Positions 10,766 to 29,461 of a DNA stretch of 64,000 nucleotides are shown one piece after another. The translations under genes were made by a program, and so were the position numbers. This DNA comes from Siniperca chuatsi. Its lineage: Eukaryota > Chordata > Actinopteri > Centrarchiformes > Sinipercidae. Location of the stretch: positions 23,863,042-23,927,041 of the forward strand of contig NC_058059.1 in assembly GCF_020085105.1 (NCBI RefSeq), in the 5' to 3' direction. The notes beneath the pieces are model-generated. The model ran no database searches, had not been told where the DNA came from, and saw only the letters and a program-made list of their open reading frames with translations. Every line of letters starts with the position of its first letter. Within the stretch, counting starts at the first letter, position 1.

Positions 10766-11170
10766 TGTATATTAAAAACTGGATACGGTGCCGCTGCTCA
10801 GCCTTGCAGCCAATTTTTTCCAATGACCACTCGCGGTATTGCAGCGAAAAATTCCCTTGTGGCCCAAAAAGCATTTTCCCCATAGATCATTATAAAAGAG
10901 ACGTTTGTAAAACTGTTGACAGGACACCTCGAACTACAAACAAGGTTAATTATGACTATTATGAATTTCTGATCCATGGAGGTTTTATATTTGTAAAACT
11001 TCCCTCGAGCCGAGAAAAGCGATTTTAAAAAATCGGTGACGTCATCACAATGTAAAGTCTATGGGCCGAGCGGGAACAGGGGGGCGGGGCATATGCGCAT
11101 ATTCAGTAGGCTGCATACGGTATACGGAACGGTATGCGACCCATACCCGGTATCCAGTTCTAATAATACT
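10766..11170. mobile_element. MITE-like element with AACTGGATACCG ends
   Basis: Left end TATTAAAAACTGGATACGGT, right end ACCCGGTATCCAGTTCTAAT: inverted ends of about 20 bases. The interior (AATTTTTTCCAATGACCACT, AAGCATTTTCCCCATAGATC) occurs in many fish repeats as I remember. An 87-codon ORF inside has no coding features. Confidence 0.7.
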
Positions 11171-12175
11171 AATGTTCTAGGTGCTACCTTGTCTGTGACT
11201 TATTCAAGCAGCAACCTCTGGGGCTGAAAAGTGAAACCGATGTGGAAGTGCCTTAAACCTGCATTCTTTTGAACTCCACTGGTTGCAAAAAAGTCAGATT
11301 GTATGTCATTGACAAAATGACCCAACTTCTCACTTGATTTATTACCTCAGTAAACAGTTTCCTAATAAGTTTATGGTCTCAATTGCTAGTTTCAAGCACT
11401 TGAACTTGTAACTTGTTTTGGTTGTTGTCGTGTTTTCGTCTTAGATCTCTGACCCTTTCACAGTGTGTTTTCAGTTCATGTTAATTGTAACATTTTAGTC
11501 ACCTAAAAATGTTGTTGTTCAGTGTTCGGTTGTACTAAACACCATCTAGGAGTCGGCTGTTCATTTTTTCCAGTAAGTACATTTTGTTTTAAGCCTGTTT
11601 TTCGCTAGCCAAAATTAGCATCCCAATTAATATTAGTTAATGTGAATTACGGATGACTACATGCACTTCTTTTATACAGTCTATGGACCTATTTTGTTAT
11701 CTTATACAATTCTCTAACCCTTTGTTTTTCTCAATGGCAACACATTGTTCAAAATTGAGTGTAATATGTTCATTGAATAAAGTTATGGTAATGAATACAT
11801 GATGAGTTAAATTGAGTTGTATCCCCTCTGTAGATATAAGGATTCAAAATATATTTATAATTGTATTATTATTACATTATCGTCAACGTCAGTAGTGTTA
11901 CTAGCGGGACTTGCCAAAAATTCAACAGAAAAACCAGTGGAGCTAACACCCAATCACAATGCGTTGAAGTAACAAGCTAGCCAAATGCTAATGAAAATTG
12001 CTAACATGCTGTTAAACAAACAATATTTGCCAAGTTAACCATGTTAGTTTACTGTGTCAGCATGCTAACATTTGCTAATTAGTACTCATAGATATATACA
12101 CACATAGATACCGCATAGATATTTTTAGTCAAGTATTTAGTCATTAACCAAGTACTGGACAAATTAAATATTTGA

Positions 12176-12528
12176 CCTGATGATGATTCTAAATGAAAAG
12201 TCATGAATGTCTGAACCAAATTTCATGGCTATCAGTCCAACAGTTGTTTAGACATTTCACTCAGAACCACAAACGTCAACCTCATGGTGGCGCAAGAGGA
12301 TAAGTCGGAGGATCACCAACATCATCAGGATTGTCTGGGAACCATGAATGTCTGCACAAAATGTAGTGCCAATCCATTCAGTAGATGTTTCACAGGATAA
12401 GAGAAAACTTTTGACCTGCTGGTGGCACTAGTACAAAATTTCATGGCAATCCATCCAATAGTTGTTAAAATATTTCGGTCTCAACCAAAGTTGAAAACTG
12501 ACATTTCCATCCCTAGAGCCATGCCACT
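12176..12528 (+). repeat. Teleost interspersed repeat (CATGGCAATCCATCCAATAG family)
   Basis: Contains AAATTTCATGGCTATCAGTC, CAACCTCATGGTGGCGCAAG, GGATCACCAACATCATCAGG and TTTCATGGCAATCCATCCAA. Homologous pieces at 56958-57208 (same strand) and about 18558-18850 (opposite strand). Class unknown. Confidence 0.72.
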
Positions 12529-12529
12529 A

Positions 12530-12765
12530 TTCAATTAAATTTTATTTATATAGTGCCAATTCATAACAGAAGTTATCTCATTGCACTTTTCCTATAGAGC
12601 AGGTAGACTGTACTCTTTATAATATTAATTACAGAGACCCAACAAATCCCACCATGAGCAAGCATTTGGCGACAGTGGCAAGGAAAAACTTCCTTTAAGA
12701 GGGCAGAAACCTTGAACAGAATCAGACTCAATGGTGGGCGGCCATCCGCCTGTTTTGAGAGGGGG
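12530..12765 (-). repeat. LINE 3' end, minus strand
   Basis: Starts TTCAATTAAATTTTATTTAT and continues through the family landmarks (AACAGAAGTTATCTCATTGC, CCCACCATGAGCAAGCA, AAACTTCCTTTAAGAGGGCA) to GGTGGGCGGCCATCCGCC. Forms an inverted pair with 12864-12956. Confidence 0.87.
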
Positions 12766-12863
12766 CACAATGCAAAGACCACTAGCATGGCTAAAAATTG
12801 TGCAGATTTCTTTGTCAACAGAATGATCTGTTTTGTAGCGTGAATCCATCTAACTGACTACAA

Positions 12864-12956
12864 AGTACGGTCTAGACCTGCTCTATAGGAACAGTGCAAT
12901 GAGATAACTTCTGTTATGAATTGGCGCTGTATAAATAAAATTGAATTGAATTGAAT
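12864..12956 (+). repeat. LINE 3' terminus, plus strand
   Basis: AGTACGGTCTAGACCTGCTC ... GAGATAACTTCTGTTATGAA ... TTGAATTGAATTGAA. Inverted relative to the copy 100 bases to its left. Confidence 0.87.
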
Positions 12957-13883
12957 GTTGTGACTTTTTGGTTTTCTGTGTCAGAACAATATTCTTACCT
13001 GTTGTGTTACCTGAGCATACTGATGGCTCTCACTGCAGCAGACCAAGGAATGTGTTCAGCTCAACATCTTCTACAAGTTGATCCGGTGACAGCAGACAAA
13101 CACCACGGCTCCCTGTAGCTCACTCTAAATACAAACACAGAAAAGCATTAGTGATCAGTTCACTCAAGGTTTCAGGTCCTAAATACATACAACTATAGTA
13201 CATAGGAAATCTTAAGTATCCCACTGCAGTAGGCATACACTGGTCAAAGTTTTACCAATCACCTACAATTTTTCCAAGTATCATACAGCTGATGTGTTCA
13301 CTGGATGTGAAGTTATAATGTCACAACATGCAGTCACTGGGGATTAATTCACTTTATTCAATTAAGTCCTTTCAGTTCCTGCTGGCCAACAGCAATCACA
13401 TCTATGTTCTTATCGATTTCTCTTATTCTTCCTAATTTCTGGCACCTAAATACTTCATCACCATTCAACGTAGAAACTTAATTCAAACTTCAAGATGTTC
13501 AGCTCATTGAGGACATTATCAGAATATCTTTTAGTGTCCATTCAAATGAATGGATGGAATGTTCAGAGTGGGTGACATCACATGCAGAGTGGGGTTAAGC
13601 TGTTAAACTCTTCAACTTCTTCTTACTCCTGCAATTTCCACTCTTCATACATAATTTTTTCATCAAATAATGTAACTATCTAAGCAAACAGACTTACACA
13701 TTTTGCGCTATGAGCCTCAAAGTAACCATCCACCTGCCCCATTGACTCTAATGTTAACTGAGACCAGAATTTTCAGGAGGGAAGCAGAAGAAGGGACAAA
13801 CTGTCTGATACAGGAGTCACTCAGCAGTTACTATCAACATAGCAAGCATTAATTGCAGTTGGGGACACACAGCTGCAATTGGT

Positions 13884-14125
13884 CTTTTTCACACAAGACA
13901 ATTTCACATGTCACAGTAGGAAAAGCACAGGGGTAAATAATAAATGATGGCTGAATTCCATTTAGTTGCTTCAGTTTCAGTATCCTGGTATTGTGGATGC
14001 TGGCTCAGTGTCACACTGCCACAGCTTACTGGGACACTTGAACAGAATAGAGCAATCATTAATGTTATTAGTAACACAAGTGCTTTTCCTAACATGACAA
14101 GTCAAAATGTCTGCTGTGAAAAAGG
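13884..14125. mobile_element. MITE copy 1 (TIR around TTTTTCACA..GACATGTC)
   Basis: Inverted ends of about 40 bases: left TTTTTCACACAAGACAATTT, CACATGTCACAGTAGG; right CCTAACATGACAAGTCAAAA, TGTCTGCTGTGAAAAA. Homologous over its length with the copy at 34259-34494. Confidence 0.8.
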
Positions 14126-14665
14126 CCTATCATTGTATTTCTAGTGGTTTTCTCTAGAAAGTTCACCACGCACCAAGTCTTGTTCATTTTGCTTTGTCCT
14201 TTCACCTCACATCAGTCACTGCACTCATACACTTTCATACACTACTGATATTTACCTCCACACCTCATTGTATTTGTTATTATGACTTCCTTTAATAAAT
14301 GTCAATTAATTCTTACCAATTTTTGTGTTTGTCTCCTTTCTTGTCGTGGCCTATGAGACGATCATACCTACTACCACTGTTGAAGATATTGGTTGTCTTG
14401 TGATGATTTATTTTGGTTTCTTTTAAAATTGTAATATTCAATAATGTCATTTAGCTTTGGTAATAATGTAACATTTCATGCCAATAAAGCTTATTATTTC
14501 ATTTGAGAGACAGAGACTGCAGAGTATTATGTAACACTATATACACCACAGGTCTAACCGGCTGTTTCAGAATGTACACACTGAGCTTGTTCAAACAACA
14601 CACATTTGTACTTCTATACGTGTGAGGAACTGTCTGAAACTGGTTCTCACAGTTACAAGGACAAG

Positions 14666-14666
<1 letters not shown>

Positions 14667-14720
<54 letters not shown>
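14667..14720. repeat. (CA)n microsatellite
   Basis: About 27 CA units in the ccni-sowahb intergenic region. Confidence 0.95.
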
Positions 14721-14723
<3 letters not shown>

Positions 14724-15462
14724 CATGTCCTCCAGCGTTTCTCCACACAGATTGAACATGTTACCAGTTTTAAAACCACCATTAACAGGACACAGTGGTA
14801 ACTGCTGGGTGGACCCACTGAATACAACTGATCTAATGAAACAATATGTCACTGAGGTGGCGTTCACATGTTCATATGTTTGTACATCTTCCCTGTGCAC
14901 AGTCCAGAAACCAGTTGTGAATGAGTGTTTTCTGCATTTCAGTGTCCTCCTTTCAGGAACAAGAAAAAGCGTCAATAACAAGTAAAAAAAAAAAAAACAG
15001 AGCTTATCTTTTATGGGCTCCAACATTTAAAGACTGTTACCATCCTGTTCTTGCCACAAATTACAGGATAATAGCACATTGACATTAATTTCTCAACATT
15101 ATCCAGTCAGTACCTTACTGTAGCTCTATGAGGTTACACAGCATTGTAGCTAAATGTTGTGCAACAGTAGCACAAGTAGAGAAGCGTCATAAAGTCAGCA
15201 AACTGACTGAGTAATGTCAGTTACATAGCAATATCTATCTAAAGGTAGCCAACATTAGCCATCTGAGTGTACTGAATTGAGCAAAGGTGCATTTTATTGC
15301 TTTCTGTTGATTAACTAATCAATTTCTTTCAGTTCATCTCTCTTTCTCTTTTGATCTCCAGGGCTTTTCATGACTGGTATAACACTCATGGAAAAACCCA
15401 AGGGAGCAGTGTACAAGAATTAAAAAGAAAAAACCTCAGTACTGGCAGACGATAAAGCCGTA

Positions 15463-15836
15463 AATCTATGGAGCCCCAAAACTGTGGTGTCAGACAAGTC
15501 AAAAAAAAAAAGTGATTACATCAGTAAATAATACTGTTAGTTAAATATTTAAAATGGACGGCAAAATAACAGCGAAATACATAACTTTATACTTTCCCGT
15601 TAATCTTCAATCAGTTGGTAGAAAAGACAAAAAACAAAAAGGAAAACAAAAGGTGCTGAGAAATAAAATGATCTAGTGAAAAATAAATATTTTATTTATT
15701 TTACCAACTGATTGGAGGTTAAAAGGAAATATAAAGTTATTTTTGCACTCCATTAAATTAACTAACTAATTAATTAACAGTATTATTTATTGTGAGTTTT
15801 CAGTCATATTTCTTATTTTTTTGGAGCTCCATAGAA
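15463..15836. mobile_element. Long palindromic foldback element (MITE-like)
   Basis: About 375 bases that form one imperfect hairpin. Outer ends AATCTATGGAGCCCCAAAA and TTTTTGGAGCTCCATAGA; middle arms TAAATAATACTGTTAGTTAA and its inverse; inner arms ATCTTCAATCAGTTGGTA and TACCAACTGATTGGAGGT. The loop is short (about 30-40 bases around 15650-15690). Confidence 0.78.
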
Positions 15837-16310
15837 ATAACTGAAACTGTAAAAAAAATCTGATGAGAAATGGATCTGAATAGAAAACCATCCATATCCA
15901 CGAAAACTGACCAGTGTTTGAAGATGTCAAATAAAGTTCTATAAAAATACACCTCCAACTGTGAAACATATTTAATACTCAGTGTATAAACTTTGACCAA
16001 TGGTGTGAAAAATACTGTACATCGCCATTACAGCAAACTTCAGATCAGAATAATTTACAAACCAAAAACACACCAGGTTTCTCCTGGTGGTGAGCGTTAA
16101 AAGGACAATATTAGGGTTTTTACATGTTTTACACCACTAACTACAAATCCTGTATGACGTGCAAATAGAATACAACACCATCACAAGCTATGGTCTCAGA
16201 AATGAAAGGATAATTTCAGTTTATTACAACTTGGCTTTTTATTTCCATAGCTTGTCCTTCATTTCTGTCAGTACTTTTAACATTGTATTCACCAGGTTAA
16301 AAGGAATTGT

Positions 16311-16545
16311 TTGACATTTTGAGAGCTGAGTCGAGAGTTTGAAGAAAAGATTGACACTACGCTCATATCTTTACAATAAATGAAGCTACAGCCAGGAGAC
16401 GGTTAGCTTAGCTTAGCATAAAGACTGGAAGCAGTGCGGAAATAGCTAGGCTGGCTCTGCCCAAAGGTAACAAAATTTGCTTACCAGCACCTCGAAAACT
16501 CACTAATTTAACACATTATATCTCGTTTGTTTAATCCATACAAAA
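16311..16545 (+). repeat. Teleost interspersed repeat (GGAGACGGTTAGCTTAGCTT family)
   Basis: Contains ATTTTGAGAGCTGAGTCGAG, AGCCAGGAGACGGTTAGCTT, AGCATAAAGACTGGAAGCAG and TAGCTAGGCTGGCTCTGCCC, a widespread fish repeat. A decayed copy lies at 51622-51790. Confidence 0.72.
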
Positions 16546-17843
16546 AATGGAGTGCAAAAACGTCACGTTTATAAATAGGGCTATATGCTGTTTCTTTGCC
16601 GCGCGCAGTAACTCACATTTTGGATTTTATATTGATTATCATTTCGTACATTTGACTATTGTGAGCTAAGGGTTTGTTCACAACTTGTCTGATCGTCTGA
16701 CTGCTCCTGTTTCTCGAACCATCTGCCTTCTTTATAGTGATGTCCCCACATAGACAAAACTACAAAAAATAATACCCAAGTTGTAATAAACCAGACGTAA
16801 CTTTTAAAAATCACCCCACCAACTTAACATCTGATTCAGTGCCAGCAAAAAGTGGAAACTGGAGCTCACGCTGCCCATGTGGCTCCTACTCCAACTTCCA
16901 CTGTCTGCTGCTCCCCCCCCCCAACAATGACAACAGACAATCATGCTGAAAACCAACCTGCTCTGCTAAGTGCTTGTAAATCACCTCTCGCTTTAAGCCA
17001 TCATGTCTCAGATCCAGCAGTGTTTGTGATACAGTCTTTTCTTTGGCATTCATAGCCAGTTAAATCGAAAGCTCAGGCGCAGAAACTACTGCTCCCTGTT
17101 GTTGCAGTAATTTGGGACTGAACTCATGGTTTTGGGCTGAAAGGGGCGAATCCCCTTTTTAATAAATTTTAAAAATTAGAAAACCACACGCTAACAGCTG
17201 AAGAGGCTTTGTTAACCCACAGCAGGAACAAGCAACATATCTAAAGCTGAGAAAGTACCAAGAACAAAAGTTCATGTCAAAACGTCAGTGTCAACCGTAA
17301 AAAACTCCTTTAACCTCATGACTGTATCTCCTGAAATATAATCCTGGGTGTTTGGTGAGTTCCTTTACAGTTCAGGAAACATGTTCCAACAGAGCAGAAA
17401 GAAGACCTTCAGGTTGAGTAAAAACTTGAAAATCAGGTGAATGTGGAGTTTTGTCACTCATGTTCCTCTGTCAGATACCACTCTCCTTAAAACTGGTAGC
17501 TTTTAACACTGTAAGTGCCATGGTCATAAGAAAGCGACACAGCAAAATTCATATTTCTTTGTGAAGTAGCTGGTGCTGGAAGCTTGGTGACGCAGTGGCT
17601 ACTAGAGGGGCTAGTTGGTGAACTACTGTAGCTGGCGAGCTGACAGGCAACATGCTAGTTAGCTAGACTCCAGTCTGACTGCTGACTACAAACCATGCCT
17701 CTTTTGTGAAGCAGTTTCTACTCCAGCAGAACAGGTTTAGAAAAATTAGATGCACGAAACAGCTAATATGATAGCTTTCTCCATTTTCGACTGAAAAAAA
17801 AAAAAAAAAAAAAACCCAACTTCCAACTCCATCAGTTGAGGTT

Positions 17844-23900
<6,057 letters not shown>

Positions 23901-24489
23901 TCTGGACTTTACTTTATCTGCTTTCTCTCTCTCTCTCCCTCCTGCAGTCTCAAAGGTCGGGGAGCTGTTTCTGTCAGACAGGAATAATGCTCCGCCCTCC
24001 TGAGGTATTTAAGCCCAGCCTCACCTGCTGCATTCCTGCAGGTAACCCGGATGTGTCTGAATGCTGGATAGAAAATAACATTTTATTGCTGCTGTTACAC
24101 TTTAAATGGTAAAGGGCCTAAATGTACAATATCACAATTGTCCTTTTTTGTACATTTTACAAACAAAATAAGCTTTTGCAAGTTTCTCTGCAAATAATCC
24201 TTACTGCCCTAAAAAAATGATATATAACTGCACACTGGCTTAATGAGGACACACCTTCCATGGGCAAGCAGATTAAAGGAGGTGTGTGAACTGGAAAAAA
24301 AATGCTTATAGACTGAAAATAAAGACAAAAACATTTTAAAAGAGTGGCAATTTCTTAGGCCTATGAAATGAAGTGGAAACTAAAAATCAGTGTTTATTTT
24401 ATGTTAAGTTAAAATGCAACTCTAACCTACTGTGAATCCTTTATTATTTACTCACCTTTTATTTTGCGTTTGAAGAGGACAACAATAAT

Positions 24490-26256
24490 AATAATAATTA
24501 AAGCTGCAAGCAGCGCTAAACGGGCCCTCGCCTCCATGCACACCTTGCGGGGCAGTGACAGTCACGGTCTGAATGTTCACGACCATCAGGCACTGTGAGA
24601 AGGACTTAAACATCACTTTCTGCATCCACTATGTGGCGTTGGAGAACACGCACTAATCATACATAATGTTGCCATATATCAACTTAAATTTCATGAAGAT
24701 CAGATGATGTTTGTCACATGTGGCTTGCTTGCTGTTGCCAGTAAGTGGCGCCATGACTATCACTCACTAATATCACATAAGTGTAACTGGAAGTGGTCCA
24801 TCAATAACCACATGCAGTTTGAGGCTGATCAGTTGAAACATTGCTGAGTTATTTCCACTTCCTATTTAGCATTGCGTCATTTGTCTGCCATTGTGACCAC
24901 GTTTGACACATCAACGGATCTTGCTGTATATCAAGTGGAGACCACACAATGTAAATTTCATGTAGATCAGATGATGTTTGTCACACGTGGCTTGCTTTCT
25001 GTTGCCAGTAGTGCTTCCTGTTGTCAGGAGGTGGCGCTATGACAAGAATTCAATACTGACATGTAAAAGTCCTCAGGCCAGAAATCGTATCAAACATTTT
25101 GGGCAGATCGGACAATGTACACTCAAGTTACAACAACTTCCTATTTCATGGCGAGTAATGAGCCATCACGGCAATGGCTTTTGATGAAAACTCACAAGCT
25201 TCACTATTAAGCATCATGAATTTTTAGGTGGATGTGGTTAACCTGCTATGAGTAATTTTTGAGTATAGGGCCTGTTACTTCCTGTTGCCAGTAGAAGGCA
25301 CTGACTATGTCTGAATATTGTCATGTAGATATCCTCAGGCTGTGACTCTTATCAAACATGTAAAATTTGAAAAAGATCTCACGATGTGGAGCTCAGGTAG
25401 CACTGTTACTAATTCTGGAACAAGGTGGCACTGTTACTAATTTTGGAACTCAGAATTTGCCACATTGCCACAGCAACACCGCTTGAGAAAACATAAAAAG
25501 CTTCGCAATTTAGCATCAGAACGGTCTTTAGATTACACTGCCCAAATTTGAAGTTGATCGGATTAATTCTCTAGGAGCAGTTAAACATAAAAAAATTGTT
25601 AAAATTCGGCAAACTTTGCCACATCGCGACGTCAATGCCGTTTGAGAAAACCTAAAAAGCTTTGCAATTTAGCATCAGAACGGTCTTTAGATTACACTGC
25701 CCAAATTTGAAATTGATCCGATAAATTCTCTAGGAGGAGTTTGTTAAAGTACGGAGCCTGACTTCCTGTTAGGTTTAGGGTAGGGCTCCAAGAGGCTTTT
25801 TTAAAAGTCTTTGAGATGATACATCTGCCTCCCAAATTTTGTACATCGAGGTGAAACGTACCGTGGGGGCTGCTTTGTTGAGGTTTTGTAGGGGGTGCTA
25901 TTAAGCCATTTTGCCACATCCAAGCCCCAGACTATACCAGAAAACAAAACACAATCCTTCTGACGTGTGTGCCAAGTTTCGTGAGTTTTCAACTATCCCT
26001 AAATTGGACTCAAATTAAAGTATTTACCAGTTCAAGTCTGTGCACAAAGTTTTGTGACTTTTTTAGCATCCTAAAAGCCTGTAGAGCAGCACAGAGAAAA
26101 TTCTTTTAATAACTTTAGATCATGAGGGTTCATAGATTCTATACGCAAAGTGTAGTGCAGATCGGACTAACTGTCTAGGAGGAGTTCAGAAAACTGTGTT
26201 CACGTATTTCATGATTTTGCAGAAAAAAATTATAGGCGGAAATGGGTGTGGCCTAT
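24490..26256. repeat. Older interspersed repeat with internal duplications, left part
   Basis: Begins around AAGCTGCAAGCAGCGCTAAA and CGGGCCCTCGCC, a start seen in a common teleost repeat. It contains imperfect internal copies: units with GATGATGTTTGTCACA and TGGCTTGCTT around 24700 and 24975, and an almost perfect 85-base repeat at about 25500-25580 and 25655-25741. Its class is not known to me. The Ty3/gypsy element inserted at 26252-26256. Confidence 0.7.
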
Positions 26257-26659
26257 TGTCAGAGAGCCAACACAGACACCACCAGCTCCACCCATTGCAA
26301 TCAGCAGATCGCACTCACCTGAGTATTGATTACACACCTGCCACTAATCATCTACTCCACACTATATAGTCTCACTCCCCCGGTTCACTCACTGTCTGGT
26401 CTCAAACCTCTTACGAGAACTCAACCCGAGCACAGCTTCTATTGACAACCCCTTTGGACTTCTCCTTTGTGTGTATCGTCAGCTCCCGGCTTTCCTGCCA
26501 CCCGTCTCCTCCAGTGGATCTTACTACCAGCGCTACATCAAGATAAGACCCATAGACTTTACTAGCTTAGCTCCTGTCATTGCTTTTCTCTGTCTGCCTG
26601 TTTCAATAAACTCCCTCGTCTCAGTACTAACCTCTGTGTCCCGTGTCTGTCTGCTGACA
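26257..26659 (+). repeat. 5' LTR of the Ty3/gypsy element
   Basis: 403 bases starting TGTCAGAG and ending GCTGACA. It has a TATA-like stretch around 26361-26370 and an AATAAA at 26605-26610. Almost identical to the copy at 30049. Confidence 0.93.
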
Positions 26660-26673
26660 GAAAACCAGACCTT

Positions 26674-27400
26674 TAAACCATCTGGAGATGGATTCTCCGC
26701 TTCCCCCACGGAGAATCCATACGAAGGATTGGTCAGCGCCTTTCGTGCGGCTCTGTCTTCGGATCCTCAACCCCAATCTGCCTCTGCCAGTCCCATGGCC
26801 CTTCCTCCCAGCTATTCGGGTGAGGCGGTAGGATGTAGCGTTTTTTTGCTGCAAGTTTCTCTGTACATCGAGATGCATTTTCATAAATTCAACACCGAAC
26901 GAGCTAAAGTGGCATTCCTCATTTCCCTCCTCTCTAGAAGAGCATTGCTATGGGCTCAGACTCTTTGGAACTCACAGTCTCCCATGATTAACTCCTTCTC
27001 CAACTTCTCGTCCCACTTCCAGGAAGTATTCGGTCTCGCCACCGGGGACCTGGCGGTCTCCGACCAGCTCTTCCGCTTACGTCAGGGAAATTCATCGGCG
27101 AGTGATTACACACTACAGTTCCGTACGCTAGCGGCTGCTAGTGGCTGGAATGAGGCTGCACTAATGACAGCCTATCACCAGGGTTTGAATTCCTAACTCC
27201 GTAGGAAGATGGTAATATACGAGAACAGTATTGGACTTGAGAACTTCATGCAGAAAACAGTGAAAATCGCTCAGCTACTTACCGCATGCCAGCCAGAAGA
27301 AACCGATCATTTGCCGCTCTCACCCGAAGCCTGTCCTCCAGTACCGGAGCCCATGCAGGTAGATACTCACCGACTCTCTCCCCACGAACGGGCACTCCGT
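26674..27400 (+). pseudogene. gag remnant of the Ty3/gypsy element
   Basis: Gag/capsid-like sequence with NPYEGLVSAFRAAL, FNTERAKVAFLISLLS, RALLWAQTLWNS, FSSHFQEVFGL and RLRQGNSSASDYTLQF. A TAA at 27194-27196 interrupts it; the same frame then continues ([15 protein letters not shown]) to [17 protein letters not shown], where the zinc knuckle should begin but is cut off by the deletion. Confidence 0.85.
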
Positions 27401-27404
27401 TTGA

Positions 27405-28770
27405 ACCAGGGCGGGGGCCTGTATTGTATGAAGGATGGTGGCTTGCGGCCTTGCATTGACTACCGGACCCTCAACAGCCAAACCGTCAAGCTCCCCTATC
27501 CGCTTCCTCTGGTCCCTGCCGCCCTCGAGGAACTCCGTGGGGCTCGCATCTTCACCAAGCTGGATTTGCGGAGTGCCTACAACCTCGTCCGAATCAGAGA
27601 GGGAGACGAATGGAAGACGGCGTTCATCACCCCGTCAGGCCACTACGAATACCTGGTGATGCCATATGGGCTGTCCAATGCTCCAGCGGTCTTCCAGGGC
27701 TTCATGAACGAGGTATTCCGGGAGTTTCTTCATCGTTTTGTGATCGTCTACATAGATGACATCCTCATCTACTCCCGGAACTTGGCTGAACATCGTCACC
27801 ACGTCACGCAGGTTCTCCAACAGCTCCGGAAACATCGGCTTTACCTGAAACGTGAGAAGTGTGACTTCCATCGCCCCACGGTCCAGTTCCTCGGGTACAT
27901 CGTCAGTGCAGAGGGCATTTATATGGACCAGGGGAAGATCCAAGCCATCCAGAACTGGCCACTTCCTCAATCAGTTAAGGAACTCCAACGTTTCCTTGGG
28001 TTTGCGAACTTCTATCGCAGATTCATAAGAAGCTTCAGTTTCATGTCCACTCCTCTCACCTCCCTGCAACGTCGCAAACCCAAGTCACTGTCCTGGAACC
28101 CCGAGGCTCGAGCCGCGTTTGAAGAGCTAAAGAGAGCCTTCTGCACTGCTCCCGTGCTCACTCATCCTAACCCAGATCTCCCCTTCGTGGTAGAAGTGGA
28201 CGCCTCCACTACCGGCGCGGGAGCGGTGCTATCCCAACGCCACAGAGAGCCTCCTCAACTCCATCCTTGTGCCTTCTTCTCTAAGAAGCTGTCCCCGGCG
28301 GAGCAGAATTATGACATCGGCAACCGGGAGCTGCTGGCTATAAAATTGGCCTTAGAAGAGTGGAGGCATTGGCTGGAGGGAGCAAATCACCCATTCACTG
28401 TCATCACCGACCATAAGAACCTAGAATACCTCCGTACTGCTAAAAGATTGAACCCTTGCCAAGCCCGCTGGTCCCTCTTTTTCACCCGTTTCCACTTCTC
28501 CATCACCTATAGACCCGGAGACAAGAACGTAAAAGCGGATTCCCTCTCCAGAATCCATGCTCCCGAGGAATCCCTCACACCAGAACCCATCCTTCCTCCA
28601 GCCATACTTGTCAGCCCTAACCAGTGGGACCTGAACGACCAAATACAGGCCGCTGCAGTCTCGGAACCTGCTCCGCCGGGAGGCCCAGAGGGTAAGATCT
28701 ACGTCCCAACCAGCCTACGTAAAGACCTTCTGGGCTCAGCGCATGCTTCTCCGGGCTCTGGGCAGCCAGC
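27405..28770 (+). pseudogene. pol remnant: reverse transcriptase and RNase H
   Basis: Begins abruptly at [15 protein letters not shown], without the preceding RT motifs or a protease. RT motifs [25 protein letters not shown] and the catalytic YIDD (codons 27749-27760) are intact. RNase H follows with [35 protein letters not shown] and [15 protein letters not shown]. The frame changes near 28750-28770, before the integrase. Confidence 0.9.
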
Positions 28771-29455
28771 GTACTCTCTCACTCCTTCAGGCTCGTTACT
28801 GGTGGCCCAGTATGGTCCGGGATGTCTCCCAATTCGTGGAAGGATGCTCAGTCTGCGCCATCTCCCGCACGCCACGTCAACTTCCTGCTGGCAAACTGGT
28901 ACCCCTTCCGATACCACGTAGACCTTGGTCCCACGTCGGAGTTGATTTCGTCACAGACTTACCCAAATCAGATGATTTCACCTGCATACTCGTCGCGGTG
29001 GACCTTTTCTCCAAGGCCTGCAGGCTCATTCCCTTGAAGGGCTTGCCTACCGCTCTTGAGACCGCAGAGGCCCTTTTCCAACAGGTATTCCGCAACTTTG
29101 GTATCCCGGAAGAAATCGTCTCTGACCGAGGACCACAGTTCACCTCACGTGTGTGGAAGGCTTTCTTCAAACTCCTCCAAGTAGCAGTCAAACTCTCCTC
29201 CGGTTATCACCCTCAGACCAACGGCCAGACTGAGCGGAAGATACAGGAGATAGGGAGATATCTTCGGACCTACTGTCACAACACCCAAACCAGCTGGAAC
29301 CGCTTCCTTCCGTGGGCCGAGTACGCACAAAACTCGCTAAAACAGAACACCACGGGTCTCACCCCGTTCCAGTGCGTACTCGGCTACCAACCCCCGTTGT
29401 TCCCCTGGACAGAGGAACCCTCTGAAGTCCCAGCCATTGACCACTGGTTTCGAGC
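28770..29455 (+). pseudogene. pol remnant: integrase core
   Basis: In a shifted frame: [19 protein letters not shown] with the CxxC half of the HHCC zinc site (the His half is lost at the frame change), then the D,D,E core: [22 protein letters not shown] and [11 protein letters not shown]. It ends near 29455, where the frame changes again. Confidence 0.9.
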
Positions 29456-29461
29456 GAGCGA

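Larger units (their letters stand above)
8460..17843. other. Intergenic region between ccni and sowahb (convergent genes)
   Basis: Apart from the repeats listed separately I see no exon. The ORFs present are short and low-complexity. The (CA)n at about 14667-14720 produces an artefactual 175-codon ORF. The 3' ends of ccni and sowahb face each other across it. Confidence 0.6.

Noticed and set aside
10765..11028. 87-codon + strand ORF
   Set aside because: It lies inside a MITE-like element with inverted ends; the sequence is a multi-copy repeat in fish and shows no domain.
14499..15026. 175-codon ORF on the - strand
   Set aside because: It runs through the (CA)n microsatellite (Val-Cys repeats) and has no domain; chance ORF.
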